The position numbers were made by a program, and so were the translations under genes. From NCBI GenBank assembly GCA_027886185.1, contig WOAB01000124.1, positions 2,914,001-2,978,000 on the forward strand: a stretch of DNA of 64,000 nucleotides, in the 5' to 3' direction. Below the pieces are notes generated by a model. It saw only the letters and a list, made by a program, of their open reading frames with translations. It was not told where the DNA came from and did no database searches. Position 1 is the first letter of the stretch; each line of letters opens with the position of its first letter. The stretch is from Rheum nobile (Eukaryota > Streptophyta > Magnoliopsida > Caryophyllales > Polygonaceae). Shown here piece after piece: positions 48,170 through 61,219 of the stretch.

Positions 48170-49700
48170 GTGCCCGGCATATAATATGTAAGTAATAAGT
48201 TTATAATATTTAACCATAATGTGTAACTATAGTATGTAAATAATAAGTTCATAATATTTAACTATAATACATAGTATATAAGTAATAAATTCATAAATAT
48301 TTAACCATAATGTTTAACTATAGTATATAAGTAATAAATACGTAATACTTAATTATAATGCATAACTATACTTTATAACTAATATATTTTGTAATACTTA
48401 ACTATAATACATAACTATAGTATATAAGTAATAAGTTCATAATACTTAACCACAATGTGTAACTATAGTATATAAGTAATAAGTTCGTAATACTTAATTA
48501 TAATGAAATACTATAGTAAATAAGTGTAACTATATGAAATTTCATGAAGTACTTTAGTAAATAAGTCTAAGTATACTAGATTTAATGAAATATTATAGTA
48601 AATAAGTGTAACTATATGAAATTTCATGAAGTACTATAGTAAATAAGTCTAAGTATACTAGATTTAATGAAATACTATAGTATATAAGTCTAAGTATACT
48701 AGATTTAATGAAATACTATAGTATATAAGTCTAAGTATACTAGATTTAATGAAATACTATAGTATATAAGTCTAAGTATACTGGATTTAATGAAATACTA
48801 TAGTATATAAGTGTAATTATATGAAATATAATAAAATACTATAATATATAAGTTTAAGTATACTAAATTTAATGAAATACTATACTATATAAGTGTAATT
48901 ATATGAAATGTAATGAAATACTATAGTACATAAGTGTAGCTATATAAAATGTAATGAAATACTATAGTTCATATAGTTACGCTTATGTACTATAGTATTT
49001 CATTACATTTCATATAGTTACACTTATATAGTATAGTATTTCATTAAATATAGTATACTTAAACTTATATATTATAGTATTTTATTAAATTTCATATAGT
49101 TACACTTATATAGTATATAGTATTTCATTAAATCTAGTATACTTAGACTTATATACTATAGTATTTCATTAAATCTAGTATACTTAGACTTATATACTAT
49201 AGTATTTTATTATATTTCATATAGTTATACTTATATACTATAGTATTTCATAAAATCTAGTATACTTAGATTTATATACTATAGTATTTCATTAAACTAG
49301 TATACTTAGACTTATATACTATAGTATTTCATTAAATTTCATATAGTTACACTTATGTACTATAATATTTCATTAAATCTAGTATACTTAGACTTATTTA
49401 CTATAGTACTTCATGAAATTTCATATAGTTACACTTATTTACTATAGTATTTCATTATAATTAAGTATTACGAACTTATTACTTATATACTATAGTTACA
49501 CATTATGGTTAAGTATTATGAACTTATTACTTATATACTATAGTTATGTATTATAGTTAAGTATTACAAAATATATTAGTTATAAAGTATAGTTATGCAT
49601 TATAATTAAGTATTACGTACTTATTACTTATATACTATAGTTAAACATTATGGTTAAATATTATAAACTTATTACTTACATATTATATGCTGGGCACCAA
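48170..49700. repeat. AT-rich inner repeats of the palindrome
   Basis: Two alternating units of about 40 bp: TAAGTCTAAGTATACTAGAT with TTAATGAAATACTATAGTAT, and TAAGTGTAACTATATGAAAT. They run outward from the centre in mirrored order. No coding. Confidence 0.85.
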
Positions 49701-50272
49701 ATTGATCCTAAAATATTTTTCACTAATCTAGATTAATTAATTTAACCAAGATTAAGACAAAACAAATGAAAAATACCCCAAAAATCGCAAAATGGGCACA
49801 AATTCAATTCCGCCGGAATACCTTCTTGACACCTCGTCGGAAAAACTCCAAATTGAATGGAAGTGGTCTTTTTCCGGCGATGTAAAGAGAGGGCTTTGAA
49901 AGAGGATCAATTTTCAAGGCTAGTAGTACCAACAATTGCAAGAATAAAGCTTTCATGTGCTCGAATTTCGGTCAAGAACAACCGGTAACGGGATTTAGGG
50001 TTCATGAGTTTTGACTTCGAAATTGAATGCATTGGGGCAACGATTGAAGGGGATTTTATAGGCATTTTGAATCTTAGGACACCTTCAACAAGGCCCTATG
50101 GTTCATGCCCTCCAATTGAACAGGATTTGATCCAATTTTGGATTTGTTCAAATCGGCCCCTTGGACGACACGGTGGCATTGGGGATAAAATTATACGATT
50201 TTAATCGACATTCAATCCGATTAAATGTGGAATTACGTGTATGATAAGGTCCTCTTAAATGCCCAATAGTTA

Positions 50273-50509
50273 ATGGCTTCAATCGGATCCAAGAAATGTG
50301 TCAAATCCTCCATTGAAGCTTATAAAAGCTTACGGATGGACTGCTCGAAGAAGCGCGCACAGGTTGAAGGCTTCATTTTTTGGGCTTTTGGAGGGGCAAA
50401 CGATGTCCGTTTTGGACGAATTTTATATGTACGGACTCGTATTGAAATTCTCTACACGATTATGGAAAAAAATGCAATTTTGGGGAAAAAAATTGTACTG
50501 TACGCCTAA
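50273..50509 (+). CDS. Conserved small ORF, right palindrome arm
   Basis: 78 residues, mirror copy of the left-arm frame. Differences include S for P at residue 13, a shorter CSKKRAQVEGFIF segment, and NAILGKKIVLYA at the end. Two in-frame codons are missing relative to the left copy, yet the frame is kept. Function unknown. Confidence 0.35.
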   Translation: MASIGSKKCVKSSIEAYKSLRMDCSKKRAQVEGFIFWAFGGANDVRFGRILYVRTRIEILYTIMEKNAILGKKIVLYA

Positions 50510-50669
50510 GGTAAGCGTGTGCTTTTAAACTTGCAAAAAAAAAAACTACACGCTTAAGCTAAGCGTATGGGCTGTTTTTTAAAAATACCAACAATACCCC
50601 TACACGCTTAAGCTAAGCGTGTAAAACCGGACGCTTAGCTTAAGCGTGTAGTTTCGCGTCCATTTAGAC

Positions 50670-51297
50670 TTATTTTCGCGTGTATTTAGCCATTGCCTAT
50701 ATATAAGTTGTAGAGAAAATTGGATTTGAAGGGTCCTTTTTTCACAATAATAGTATGTTTAGGTTTATTTTTTTTCAAAATTGTAAGTGTGATCCCCTAT
50801 TGCTATACATATGGCCCAAATGCATTTTGAAAGTGTTTTTTTAGGATTTAGGGGAGTTTAATGACTTAGGGGGTCAATGAACTAATTTGTTTAATTAGGA
50901 CTCCAAATTTTTTATTTCACCCATCTTAAGGGGTAAAAAATCCTAAGCTCAGTAAGGATGAGTTGGGTAAATGACCTATGTACGACGTTTTTATTAAGAA
51001 ACTAACCCCCTTCCCCTGCCCCTAAATCTTAAACCCCAAAAAACAATATTTTAGAGAGAAAAAAAACAAAGAAGAGAGAGGAAAAAAAAACTAGTAGGGA
51101 GTAAAAAAATACATAAAAACTAGTATGAGATAATTTTATTAATTAAAAACTATTAAAGAGCCAATGAGCCCAAAACCCTCAGTAAATTATATGAATTTAT
51201 TGTTATGAGAGATGGGCCTGATTCAAGTCTTGGTCTAACAACCACTTTGTGGTGGTAAAGACAAAACTGATGGATTAAGTTTTCACCTTGTTATACA
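50670..51297. other. Intergenic; dispersed repeat shared with 42,660-42,900
   Basis: 50,740-50,960 and 42,665-42,900 share CTATACATATGGCCCAAA and TTTGTTTAATTAGGA-type phrases in the same order. No gene. Confidence 0.45.
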
Positions 51298-51335
51298 CTA
51301 GTTGGCATACATGTGCATAGCACGGGATATGTTTT
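51298..51335 (-). mobile_element. Possible Helitron 3' end
   Basis: On the minus strand: CCCGTGCTATGCACATG, then TATGCCAACTAG followed by T. The hairpin is imperfect (outer two pairs mismatch). The matching TC end, expected to the right, was not found, so the element's extent is unknown. Confidence 0.4.
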
Positions 51336-54269
51336 GAATTTGATTAATAAATTATAGTGAACCTAGTGATGAATTTGTAAATTATTTTCAATATTTTTTT
51401 TTAAAAATATTTATTTTAGTATATATGAGTTTATTTTGATTTGAAGTTCTAATTTGTGTATGCATATTTATATCATGTAATCAATATTGTGCATTTATAT
51501 TATGATTTTATCATGCAAATTCGTAATTTGGTACTATATTTGGTTCATTCCATTGGTGATTGGTTAAATTATTAATATACGTAATGCTTTATTTGTTTGC
51601 CCTTGTTTACAACACTGTATGAGAATAATTTTTTATAACAAATTATCCTGTGCGTTCTTTTACATTTATATATTTTATATATTTAAATTTGTATACTATA
51701 GAATTATCACATAATTTCCTTTTAGAATACTAATAGTTGTAAGGAATTATGGAGAAGCAATGATTAACCAACTTAACAAATTTGATTAGTAATTTTTGCC
51801 ATTCCTTAGCAATTTAAATTTTAGCAAACGTGATTTTGGTTCTATTTTTCTTACTCACCTTTCAAGTAAAATATTATAATTTTATTAATAGTATCATATA
51901 TTTATTATATTTTAAATGTTTAAATATAAATATGGGTTAATCTTTTATGCTATGAAATACTATTTATCTTGTATGATTATATCATCTTTTATTAGAACTA
52001 AACAAAAATATGTTATGATATTATATATCGATACTACATTATTATTTTGTTAAAATTATTTAAGTCTTTTTTTTGTAAAAAAAAAAATTCAGTGTTAGTA
52101 CTTAGTAGTAAGTGCTTAATTTTATAGTTTCATTCCCGAAAACAAACGTTTTATAATTAAGCATGAATAACTTTCATATTCGATTATGTATAGTAATATT
52201 GCACAACTACTATACATACTGTATTGTCAAAAATATTCATTATTTAAACTCCTTATACAGTTACACATGATTTTATTTCATTACACTTTTCACATTGAGG
52301 ATTATATTTTCTAATATATAATATAAGGTATCATTAATTATAATTATGTTAGGAAAGCAGGGTTGTATAACTTTTTTTTTTATCTTTTAATTATATTGAC
52401 AAATTTTCAAACGTTTTATCTTCTTTGAGGATTAAATTTGGTTATACGATTGTTAATCGACTGAATCTCATCGTAATCTGGGGGGGGGGGGGGGGATTCA
52501 GAAAGGGCGAGGTTTTTTGGTTGGAAGATGGACGATAATTCCAATACTCACCTTGTTTTAGTTGTTTTAAGTCTCAAGTAACTCATCATGTAACTTTTCT
52601 GATCGAAGCCCTTTCTTAACTCTGTTGTGAATTGAACATCTATGGTACAACTGTTGACCTAATTTTTATTTTAACTTATCAATTTTTCCGTATGTAACTT
52701 CATATCTTTGGTTGTTCGGGGTGATTTTGTTATATTCATATGTTAAGTAATCAAAGTATATATGAAATGGAAGATAAATTCATCACTTGTAAGTCTTGTA
52801 ATATGTAAACCATATTCTTGAACAGATAGCTAAAAATTTCCAATTTGGAGTAGCTAATTTAGAATGACTTATTAAAAAAATCAATTTATTTCCAATTATG
52901 TATTTAACAGAAGATTGATGATTTTTCTAACATGGGTGATTCTTAGTTACCAAAAAAACATGGGATGGTTCTCCGTAAACTTGGCATTTTAGAAGCCTTT
53001 TTTCATTTTCTTGTATTTTTTTTGTAAAACTTGTCCTTTAATGGGTAATTTATGCAGTTTACCCTATAATTACACAGTGAATGCGACTTTGATACTATGT
53101 TATTATTTCAATAGTTTTTTGTTAATTGGAATTTATTCATTCCTCTATTATTGGCTGGATTCACAGTGGTTTTTAGAGTTGATTGTCAATTATCCCGTCT
53201 TGGTCATAGTGGGAACTGGACTTGCATTTGGATGCTAATATTGAAAACTTATAATATGCAAACCATATTATTGAAGAGATACTGGTTGGAATATTCCTAC
53301 ATTGAGAATTTATAATTTTGTTTGTATGAAATTGAATGTGGATGATATATCAAACTTAAATACCTCATGGAAATCTTCACTATTAATTAACAATGCACTC
53401 TTTATACTTCAAAATAATGTTAGACTGCTATATAATTTAGTATACAAAATTATTGGACAATAATGTAAATTTTTTTCATTTTCTTTGCACTTATATTTTT
53501 GTGTGTGAATATCTGAAACACATAGCCTAAAAAGTCAAATATAAAAACACCAAACACTAGAAATTCCACCAGAAATTCTATAAGATTTTCTCACCGGAAC
53601 TATATATCCCGGAGTTTAAGGTATTAACCATATAGCATATTTTACTGAGATTAATATTTTTTGTATTTCCTTATCTAATGACCAAGAATATAAAAATAGG
53701 CTAAAATAAGATGTAATTAACCAAAATGGTAAAAGTCTTTACCATATTAACTGAGGACAACACTAAACATGCAATTCTTGTAAATTTACATATTTTTAAA
53801 TGTTTGGTCTTTGGAGGCCTCAAATTATGTAATTATCCCATATATATTTGCAGTATGAATATAAGCAAAAAAACACAGATGGTACAAAATTGAATGCCAT
53901 TCCCAAACAATTAAATAGAGCATTAGTGTCTGAAACAGACTCCCAAAAAAACTATGTACCTTATATGTCTGAAATTTGGAGAAAAACATTGAAATCTAAA
54001 ATTTATTTATATAGTCCACTGGCCTGCTTTGTTTCTAGAGGTCTCGTGTAAGTTAATAAATGAAATATTTTGATTGTATCATTAAACATATACATATACA
54101 AACCAATATTAAAATAATAAATACTTGAAAATTAAAATTATTGATGTATCATATAATCTGCTAGAAGGAGATATATGGACTTGTATGTCCCGAGCCAATC
54201 GAAAACATCTCATTGACTTTAATATCATAGCTTACATCTTCAAGCAATTACATCTTCAAGCAATTAGTC
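51336..54269. other. AT-rich intergenic stretch
   Basis: No gene recognised over about 2.9 kb. Short frames (for example 53,011-53,238) lack conserved features. A 16-base G run lies at 52,480-52,495. Confidence 0.4.
52480..52495 (+). repeat. Poly-G(16) tract
   Basis: Sixteen consecutive G in an otherwise AT-rich spacer. May be an assembly or sequencing artefact, since such runs are often miscounted. Confidence 0.9.
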
Positions 54270-54423
54270 GTCCTTTTGTGTCTTCTTTCCCCTCTTGTAT
54301 TCATCACCGCCAATCCCACAGTCTGCTGCAACTTGGCAGTCTCCTTCCACTGATTTATTGAAGCTTAACGTTGATGTTGCTGTCATTGGTAGTCATTTTG
54401 GCTTGGGGGCTGTTTGTCGGGGC
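54270..54423 (+). pseudogene. LINE RNase H fragment cut by a gypsy LTR
   Basis: Reads WQSPSTDLLKLNVDVAVIGS, then HFGLGAVCRG, matching the start of the LINE RNase H domain (W.PP..G..KLNVDGA). The frame ends abruptly at the LTR start (54,424). Confidence 0.7.
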
Positions 54424-55271
54424 TGTAATACCCCTCATTTTTAGTAAGAATAATTGTGTAATTTTCCAAACCCTCGTCAATTATTCGGGACGCGTTAGGC
54501 AAAATTCAGAATTTCTGTAACTCGTATAATCTCTGTAATAATTCTTTGAGCATTATAATATACATTCGATGTATTTTCGAGGCTTAGAATATTTGTTTGG
54601 ATACAAATATTCAATTTTTGGGTTTTAACTCGTGTTAAACCTTTTCCCATAGCAAACGACGCAAACGTGGCATTTCCGCGACCGCAGAAGAATATCCGTG
54701 ATCGCGGAAAATCGTTCAGTGTCGTCTTCAATGGACTTCGCGTTTCGATGGTTGGGGTCGTCGTCGATTCGCCGGGGGAGGGAGCTCGACCGTTCGCTTG
54801 GCCGCCGTTACGCCTCTTCTGGGGCTATAAAAGGGAGGCCGAGGGTGGTGGCTCATCATCCTCAATCCCGATCTCTCTCTCAATCTCTCTCGTGCTCGTT
54901 TTCTCTTCGTCGGAGTTCGTCGTCGTTGGAGCTGCTTGCCGGTGTGCCTAGGTGTTGGAGGTGGTGGTGCTTTGGAGGTCTCGTGGTGGTAGAAGTCGAA
55001 GCCCTCTCGTCCGAGCCATTGTCGTCGTTGTCGTCGGTGAGCTTGTGTCGATCTAGGGTTCGTCTGAGGAGGATCCGTGATCACGGACATGAACACCGCG
55101 ACCGCGGATGGTGCCCAGAAATCCGCGACCGCGAAATCCAAAACCGCGGCCGCGGTTTGCCTTAGCAAACGCGATCGTGGCTTTGGACGAGCCGGTCACG
55201 GATGGGACCCTCGTTCCTTTCGTTTCTTTAGATTCGTATTTTTATTTGTATCGAATCTAACCTAGGGTTTC
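54424..55271 (+). repeat. Gypsy LTR, 5' part (same family as 21,637-24,136)
   Basis: Starts TGTAATACCCCTCATTTTTA and carries the ACGCGTTAGGC..AATTC block and CCGCGACCGC palindromes, as in the minus-strand LTR. TATAAAAGG at about 54,828 is a plausible LTR TATA box. Interrupted after CCTAGGGTTTC by the copia LTR at 55,272; the other LTR continues past that point. Confidence 0.8.
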
Positions 55272-56411
55272 TGTAGAATCGTGATTGTTAGATTAATAAC
55301 AAGGGAATTGAGAATACAAATTCCAGTTCCCTTCGCATCGGAAATAAACAATCAAATAAATGAACAAGTTCCTTATAGTGGAAACCTTCGATTACCAACT
55401 AGCAATCTAGGATAAAAACCACTACTTTTCTTTCGAAAGGATTTCAAGGTCTACTTCTTGATTTCTTATCTCTTTGGTTACAACTTATCCTAGGAACAAA
55501 CACACAGTTTCTTTGCCTTACACACAGTTAGACAATCCTAGATAACTTAACACAAATTATAATCAATCCAAGAAGCAGCCCTTAGCACCAAGTAACTAAT
55601 TCACTTACAGTCACATGAACTTAGCACACAGCTCTCCGATTCCTTGACTGATTCCTCTTGATCTTGTTCTGTTTTGATGATCTTGTTCTATTTTGATGAT
55701 CTTGTTTGAAGCTTAACACTTTGATATTTGCTATGGAGTGTGATTCTAGTAGTTGTTCTTGAAGATAACAACGGAGCTTATCTTCCTTATATAGTGGATG
55801 CTCGAGGTTGGATCTGCTCTTGGTTCCCACAGAGCGAGCTTGCCCTAGGATGTGTGGTGATCCTTGATTCACGCTATCTTTGACATGTAACAACAACCTA
55901 GGCAGCTCAGAATCCGCATAGGTTGGTCAACTACTTCAGACAAGTCTGCCAAGTCGTTGTCCAACTCCTTTCGTCCGAGGTTCAACAAGCTCGGCACTTT
56001 GGAACTGTCCTCTGGATGGTGACATCTCTATGAGTTGTCGCTTTCAGTACCTTTGTCCGAGGTTCATCGTTCTAGGCATCTTGGAGTCTTGCTCTTGGAT
56101 GGTGGCAGGCTTTTGGAAGCTTCGCTCAAGTCGCTTTCACCATCTTTTGTCCGAGGTTTGGTGTTCCCAGATTTCTCGGGAAACGCAAGATCACGTGTTG
56201 CATTTCTGGGCACACCTGGGTTCCTTTGGCTTGCTGCTTGGTTCTTTTGTCTTGTTTGGCTTCCAAGGTTTCGACAATTGTCCTGTGGTTCCTTAACACA
56301 CATCTTTGAGATAAAACATTAGTATCAAAATATTTGTCATCTTCAAAAGTAGAGAAACTGAGGAGAGAAACTCTCAGGGGAACCAAAGTTCCAGAGTTCC
56401 GTTTTCTAACA
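55272..56411 (-). repeat. Copia (Sirevirus-like) 3' LTR, copy 1
   Basis: 1,140 bp, TGTTAG...CTACA on the minus strand. Immediately upstream on that strand is the polypurine tract AAAAAGGGGGAAAT (56,425-56,412). It is not the LTR of the gag side, because the internal sequence lies on its right. Confidence 0.85.
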
Positions 56412-58009
56412 ATTTCCCCCTTTTTGATGATGACAAATATAAGGAACCTGACAACATAATAAGGACATGAAATTCATGAGAACAGTTGAGCTAAGAGATT
56501 TACAACTTTATAAAATAATGAGAGAACATTCAATAGTTGTAAATTCCCCCTAAGCAAATGAACAAAGTTATTCAAGTTCCCCCTTAGAAATAAAACGGGT
56601 TCAGAGTTCCTATGAGTCCAGTAGTTTCCAAAAGTTCAAGGTTCCTATCCAATCTTCCCCTTTTGACATCATCGAAAAGATCAATTAACGTAGCAAGTAA
56701 AGGATATCAAAGGAAAATAAACAATTGCGCTAAACCCATGACAAACCATAATAGAAACTTAAGGCAGAGACAAAAAAATGCATTAGAAATGTAGCCAAAA
56801 GAGTTCATTAGTCATTAAAGCATAATACATTGTCCAGACACATAGTAGAAAAAGACACAAAAAATCACAAATAAACTTGGAGATAGACAAAAGAGAGGAT
56901 AGGAGAGGGGAGTAGGATCCTAGGAAACTACTAGCACATTGTGGCGTTATAGCACTGAGAACTAGGAGAGACGTTCCTATGGCATGTCAGTGGCCTCCTC
57001 TTCATCATCCTTCTTGTCGTCAGTTCCTTCATCCTGGCCTGTGGCCTGATTTGCTCCAGTTGCATCCTCCTAGATTTTCTGAAGCACCTCCACCAGACTG
57101 GAAACAACAACTCTAGTTTTCCCAGTTCATTTATTTGATCACGGAGGGCAACTGATATAGCATGGGAACCGTCTGTGATAGCTTTTTCAATACGACCCAG
57201 AGAAGTTAGGATCGCAGAGGAGTCTTGAGTGGGGTAGAGCGGTGGCAGAGAGCTTGGGGAGGCTTGGGAACTGGCCTTTTCCTTAGGCGGATCAGCTTGT
57301 GTTTCAGAGGGAGCGGCCTGGTGATCTTTGGTTTTGAGTTTTCTTACTGTGGTGATGGTGAGAAACTTATTATAGGCGGTTTCAGGGAAGTCATCAGGAT
57401 ATTGGTTGAGCATGGAGAGAAGTTCACAGCTGAGAAGACACTTCTGACGCTGGAAGATTTGCCATAAATGTCGTCTTGGGAGGAACAATTCTCTTACTAG
57501 CCGTTTAGAGGGTAGTCCATCCTAGTTCCTTTCTGGCGATTTTTTCAGTGTGCTAGAGGAGTATATGGGAACCTTTGATGTGGGGTTTTAAAAACATAGG
57601 ACCTGAAAGTACGTTCCCATAAAAGAAATCGGGGAAGACCATTTATCGCATTACACAATAATTCCCAGAGAGGGTTAAGAAATGGATCACAGGGAATTGA
57701 ATTGTGCAATGAGGCAAGGGAGGGTCATAGTACACAATCATCATTTTGGCTTGTATTGTTGGGTTAGAATATGATCAGATTGTGACTTTTGGGCCAACAA
57801 AGAAACTTGAACAAAGACAGAGTTAAAAGAATAATGAAGACTCAAGGACACGAACTAGAAGAATTTGTCAAAGCCTTTTGAGTAACCATTATGGAGAGAG
57901 GGTCTATTGCAGAAGATATAACACAAAGATTCCAAGACTGAGACAAGTAAAAATATCTAAACTAGTCAATCAAGGGAACTGGAAAGAAACCTTTAAACTA
58001 AAGTCACTG
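56412..58009 (-). other. Copia 3' region with extra ORF remnant
   Basis: Between pol and the 3' LTR. A 185-residue frame (57,488-56,931) reads ELLSMLNQYPDDFPETAYNK and a Pro/Ser/Gln-rich stretch, then IEKAITDGSHAISVALRDQI, a helical segment. Sireviruses carry a third ORF here, sometimes called env-like; membrane segments are not evident and the role is unknown. The frame shifts near its end. Confidence 0.5.
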
Positions 58010-59440
58010 CTAGGTTATAGGAATCATTCTCAGTTCTAATCTAAGGTTCTCGAAGGGAACTCTATTCAAGGCTTTGGTGAATATATCTGTAACCTGATCT
58101 TCAGTTCTATAAAATTTCATAATGATGTTCCCTTTCTCAACATGATCTCTAAGAAAATGATGCATGATATCTATATGCTTGGTCCTAGTATGATGCACAA
58201 GATTCTTAGAAATGTTTATAGCACTGGTGTTATCACAAAGAATGGTAAGAGGATCATAGGACATACCGAAATCCGCAAGTTGTTGCTTTAGCCATAAGAG
58301 TTGGGAACAGCAAGAGGCGGCTGCAATGTACTCAGATTCTGTGGTGGAGAGGGAGACTGAGACTTGTTTCTTTGAGCCCCATGACACAAGGCAAGGGCCT
58401 AGGAACTGTGTCATTCCAGAAGTACTCTTCCTATCCACCAGGTATCCAGCATAATCAGCATCAGTGAAACCCATCAGCTCAAAGGGACACTCTTTGGGGT
58501 ACCAAATGCAGAGCGAGTAAGTTCCCTTGAGATATCGGAATATCCTTTTCATAGCAGCTAAGTGTGTTTCTCTTGAACATGATTGAAACCTAGCACACAA
58601 GCAAACAACAAACACAATGTCTGGACGACTAGCTGTTAGATACATGAGAGAACCTATCATACCTCTATAGAGTTTCTCTTCCACAAAAGGACTCGAATGA
58701 TCCTTGTCCAAATGAGCAATGGTGGAGATATGAGTTGAGAGAGGCTTGCATGAATCCATTTTGAATTTTTTCAGTAGTTCCCTGACATACTTCTGTTGGT
58801 GAATTTGTATACCATCTTTCTTTTGAGTGATTTGCAATCCGAGGAAGAAAGTGAATTCCCCTATTAGGCTCATTTCAAATTCACTGTTCATCAAGTCTTT
58901 GAACTTATCTATAAGGGACAGGTTAGTGGAACCAAAAATGATATCATCAACATAAATTTGAACCACTAATATGTTACCTTCTTCTTCTAGGATAAAGAGA
59001 GTTTTGTCAATAATTCCACGCCTTAGCCATTTGAGAGTAGGAACTGGGCAAGACGATCATACCAAGCTCTAGGGGCTTGCTTGAGACCATACAGTGCTTT
59101 GTCTAGGAAGTAGACATGGTCTGGATGATCATCATCTTCAAAACCAGGTGGTTTCTTGACATAGACTTCCTCTTGAAGAATACCATTGAGGAAGGCGGTT
59201 TTTACATCCATTTGGAAGCTTAAACCCTTTGTGTGATGCGAATGCAATCAATAACCTTATTGCTTCAATCCTTGTCACTGGAGCATAGGTTTCATCATAG
59301 TCGATGCCTTCTTGTTGATTGTATCCTTGAGCAACAAGTCTTGCTTTGTTCCTTATCACAGCTCCTGAGTCATCGAGCTTGTTTCTGAAGACCCATCTAG
59401 TTCCTATGATATGCTTATCCTTGGGGCGGGAAACTAGATG
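58010..59440 (-). pseudogene. Copia RT and RNase H (broken)
   Basis: RT parts: GTRWVFRNK and KARLVAQGYNQQEGIDYDET (about 59,390-59,250); after a frameshift near 59,235, MDVKTAFLNGILQEEVYVK; after another near 59,020, the catalytic YVDDIIFGS (about 58,955). RNase H: TDADYAGYLVDRKSTSG, STTESEYIAA and RTKHIDIMHHFLRDHVEKG, ending at 58,010. At about 59,438 a TGA replaces the Trp expected in NKVWHLV. So at least one nonsense change and two frameshifts. Confidence 0.85.
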
Positions 59441-61200
59441 TCATACTTTGTTCCTTTCAAACTGATGAAGTTCCTCTTGCATGGCTTGTATCCAGTCTAC
59501 ATCCTTCAGTACCTCACCTATGTTCTTTGGTTCCACAATAGACAAAAAGGCATTGAAAGCAAAGAAGGTTAGATGTTCGAACTTGACTAGAGGCTTGATG
59601 GTTCTGCTTTCTCTATTGGGAGCTAGAGCATTTGATGTGGAGACATTTTGATTTGAACACTCAGCTTCAACTTCTATGTTGGGATCACCTTCTCCATTGA
59701 CGAACATGTGAGAGGATGAGTCATTGATGTCTCCATAGATATTGTCTTCATGTTCATGGTTCCCAGAAATGGATTGTTGTTGAATTTTCATGGGAACTGC
59801 TGGAGGAGCTGGTGCAGCAGGGTAAGAACTGGGTGGTGTGATGTCTTCATCTGGATCTTCTTGAGAAGGTTTGGGAAATGGATCTTCAAAGGAACTGATG
59901 GTGTTCTGCACATTTCTACCAAGTGATTTTTCATTAAAAATATCATGAACACTTTCTTCTACCTTTTTGGTCCTTTTGTTGAAGATCTTGTAGGCCTTGC
60001 TGCTTGATGCATATCCAATGAAGATCCCTTCATCACTCCTTGGGTCAAATTTGCCAAGATTGTCCTTTCCATTGTTGTACACAAAACACTTGCATCCGAA
60101 CACCCTAAGATGTGAAATGTTGGGAACCCTTCCTCTTAGAAGTTCATAGGGTGTCTTCTCTGTGATTGGGCAAAGCATAGCTCGATTGATGCTGTAGCAG
60201 GCTGTGTTGATTGCCTCAGCCCAGAATGATTGAGATATTCCACTTGAGATGAGCATCGTTCGAGCCATGTCTTTTAAGGTTCTGTTCTTCCTTTCCACTA
60301 CTCCATTTTGTTGAGGAGTGTATGGTGCAGAGAAGTTGTGATCAATGCCATGCTCACTGCAAAAGGTTAGAAATTCTCCATTTTTGAACTCGGTACCATG
60401 GTCAGAACGGATAGAATTGATGGAACAGTCGAGAGACTTTTCTAACATGGGAACCAGATCCTTAAAACGTCCAATGACTTCACTTTTAGATTTTATGAAT
60501 ACTTTCCAAGTAAAACGAGAGAAGTCATCGACGAGAACAAAGATATACATGTTTCCTCCTAGGCTTTGAACTCTCATGGGTCCACAAAGGTCCATGTGAA
60601 TGAGTTCAAGGGGCCTTGAGGAGCTTACCATATTTTTGGATTTAAAGGAACTCCGAGCTTGTTTCCCTCTTACACAGTCTGAGCATGGTTCCTTAGATTT
60701 GCCACTTAACTTTGGGAGGCCCCTGACTAGCTCCTTTGAGTGTAGCTTTTGGATCAATTTGGTGCTATCATGACCAAGACGTTGATGCCACAAGTCCGTT
60801 TGATCATTCACAGTTGAGAGACAGAGTTTCTCCTTGGGAACGAAGGATGGGTCAACGACATACACAGTGTTGAGCCTTTTACCTTTTAAGATGATTTGTC
60901 CCGAGGAGTCAAGGACAGTGCATTCATTTGATTTGAATCTGACTTCATTGTCTCCTTGATCACACAACTGTGACACACTAATTAGATCAAAGGCAAGATT
61001 ATCAACAAGGTGGACTTTATTTATCTTAATGTGGTCATTGAGTTTCACAGTTCCTATTCCACAAATTTTCCCTTTGCTTTTGTCTCCAAAGGAGATGTTC
61101 CCTCCTTGGATGGGTTGAAGAGAGGTCATTTGATTTCTTCTTCCGGTCATATGGCATGAGCAACCACTATCAATGTACCATAGTCGAGGTTGCCTCTCTT
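59441..61200 (-). pseudogene. Copia protease and integrase
   Basis: Protease active site WYIDSGCSCHMTG (about 61,180-61,140). Integrase zinc finger WHQRLGH...CSDCVRGKQ, then the DDE core: LIHMDLCGPM (D), SIRSDHGTEF (D) and QQNGVVERKN (E). The C-terminal GKF..RSDEGIFIGYASSSKAYKI block follows. 569 residues from the first Met after the protease motif. The frame is the same as gag, but two TAG codons (about 61,222 and 61,207) lie between them. Confidence 0.85.
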
Positions 61201-61219
61201 CTTTCTACACACAAGGGAA

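Larger units (their letters stand above)
47248..50669. mobile_element. 3.4-kb palindromic (foldback-type) element
   Basis: Left arm 47,248-48,945 and right arm 48,971-50,669 are reverse complements over their whole length with scattered differences; the spacer is about 25 bp. Outer ends TAAATGGACGCGAAACTACA and its complement. The outer 100-150 bp carry repeated ACGCTTAAGCTAAGCGT, itself a near palindrome; the right arm has one extra unit (about 50,570-50,620). The inner 700 bp per arm are an AT-rich tandem of TAAGT(C/G)TAA..AT / AAATACTATAGTA phrases. No target duplication was found: the left flank is cut by the Helitron 3 bp away. Best explained as a foldback or long-TIR MULE-type element, or a head-to-head duplication. 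Confidence 0.8.

Noticed and set aside
54698..55168. Overlapping frames of about 150 residues in both directions
   Set aside because: They fall inside the gypsy LTR and come from its CG-rich repeats; no homologous frame exists in the other LTR.
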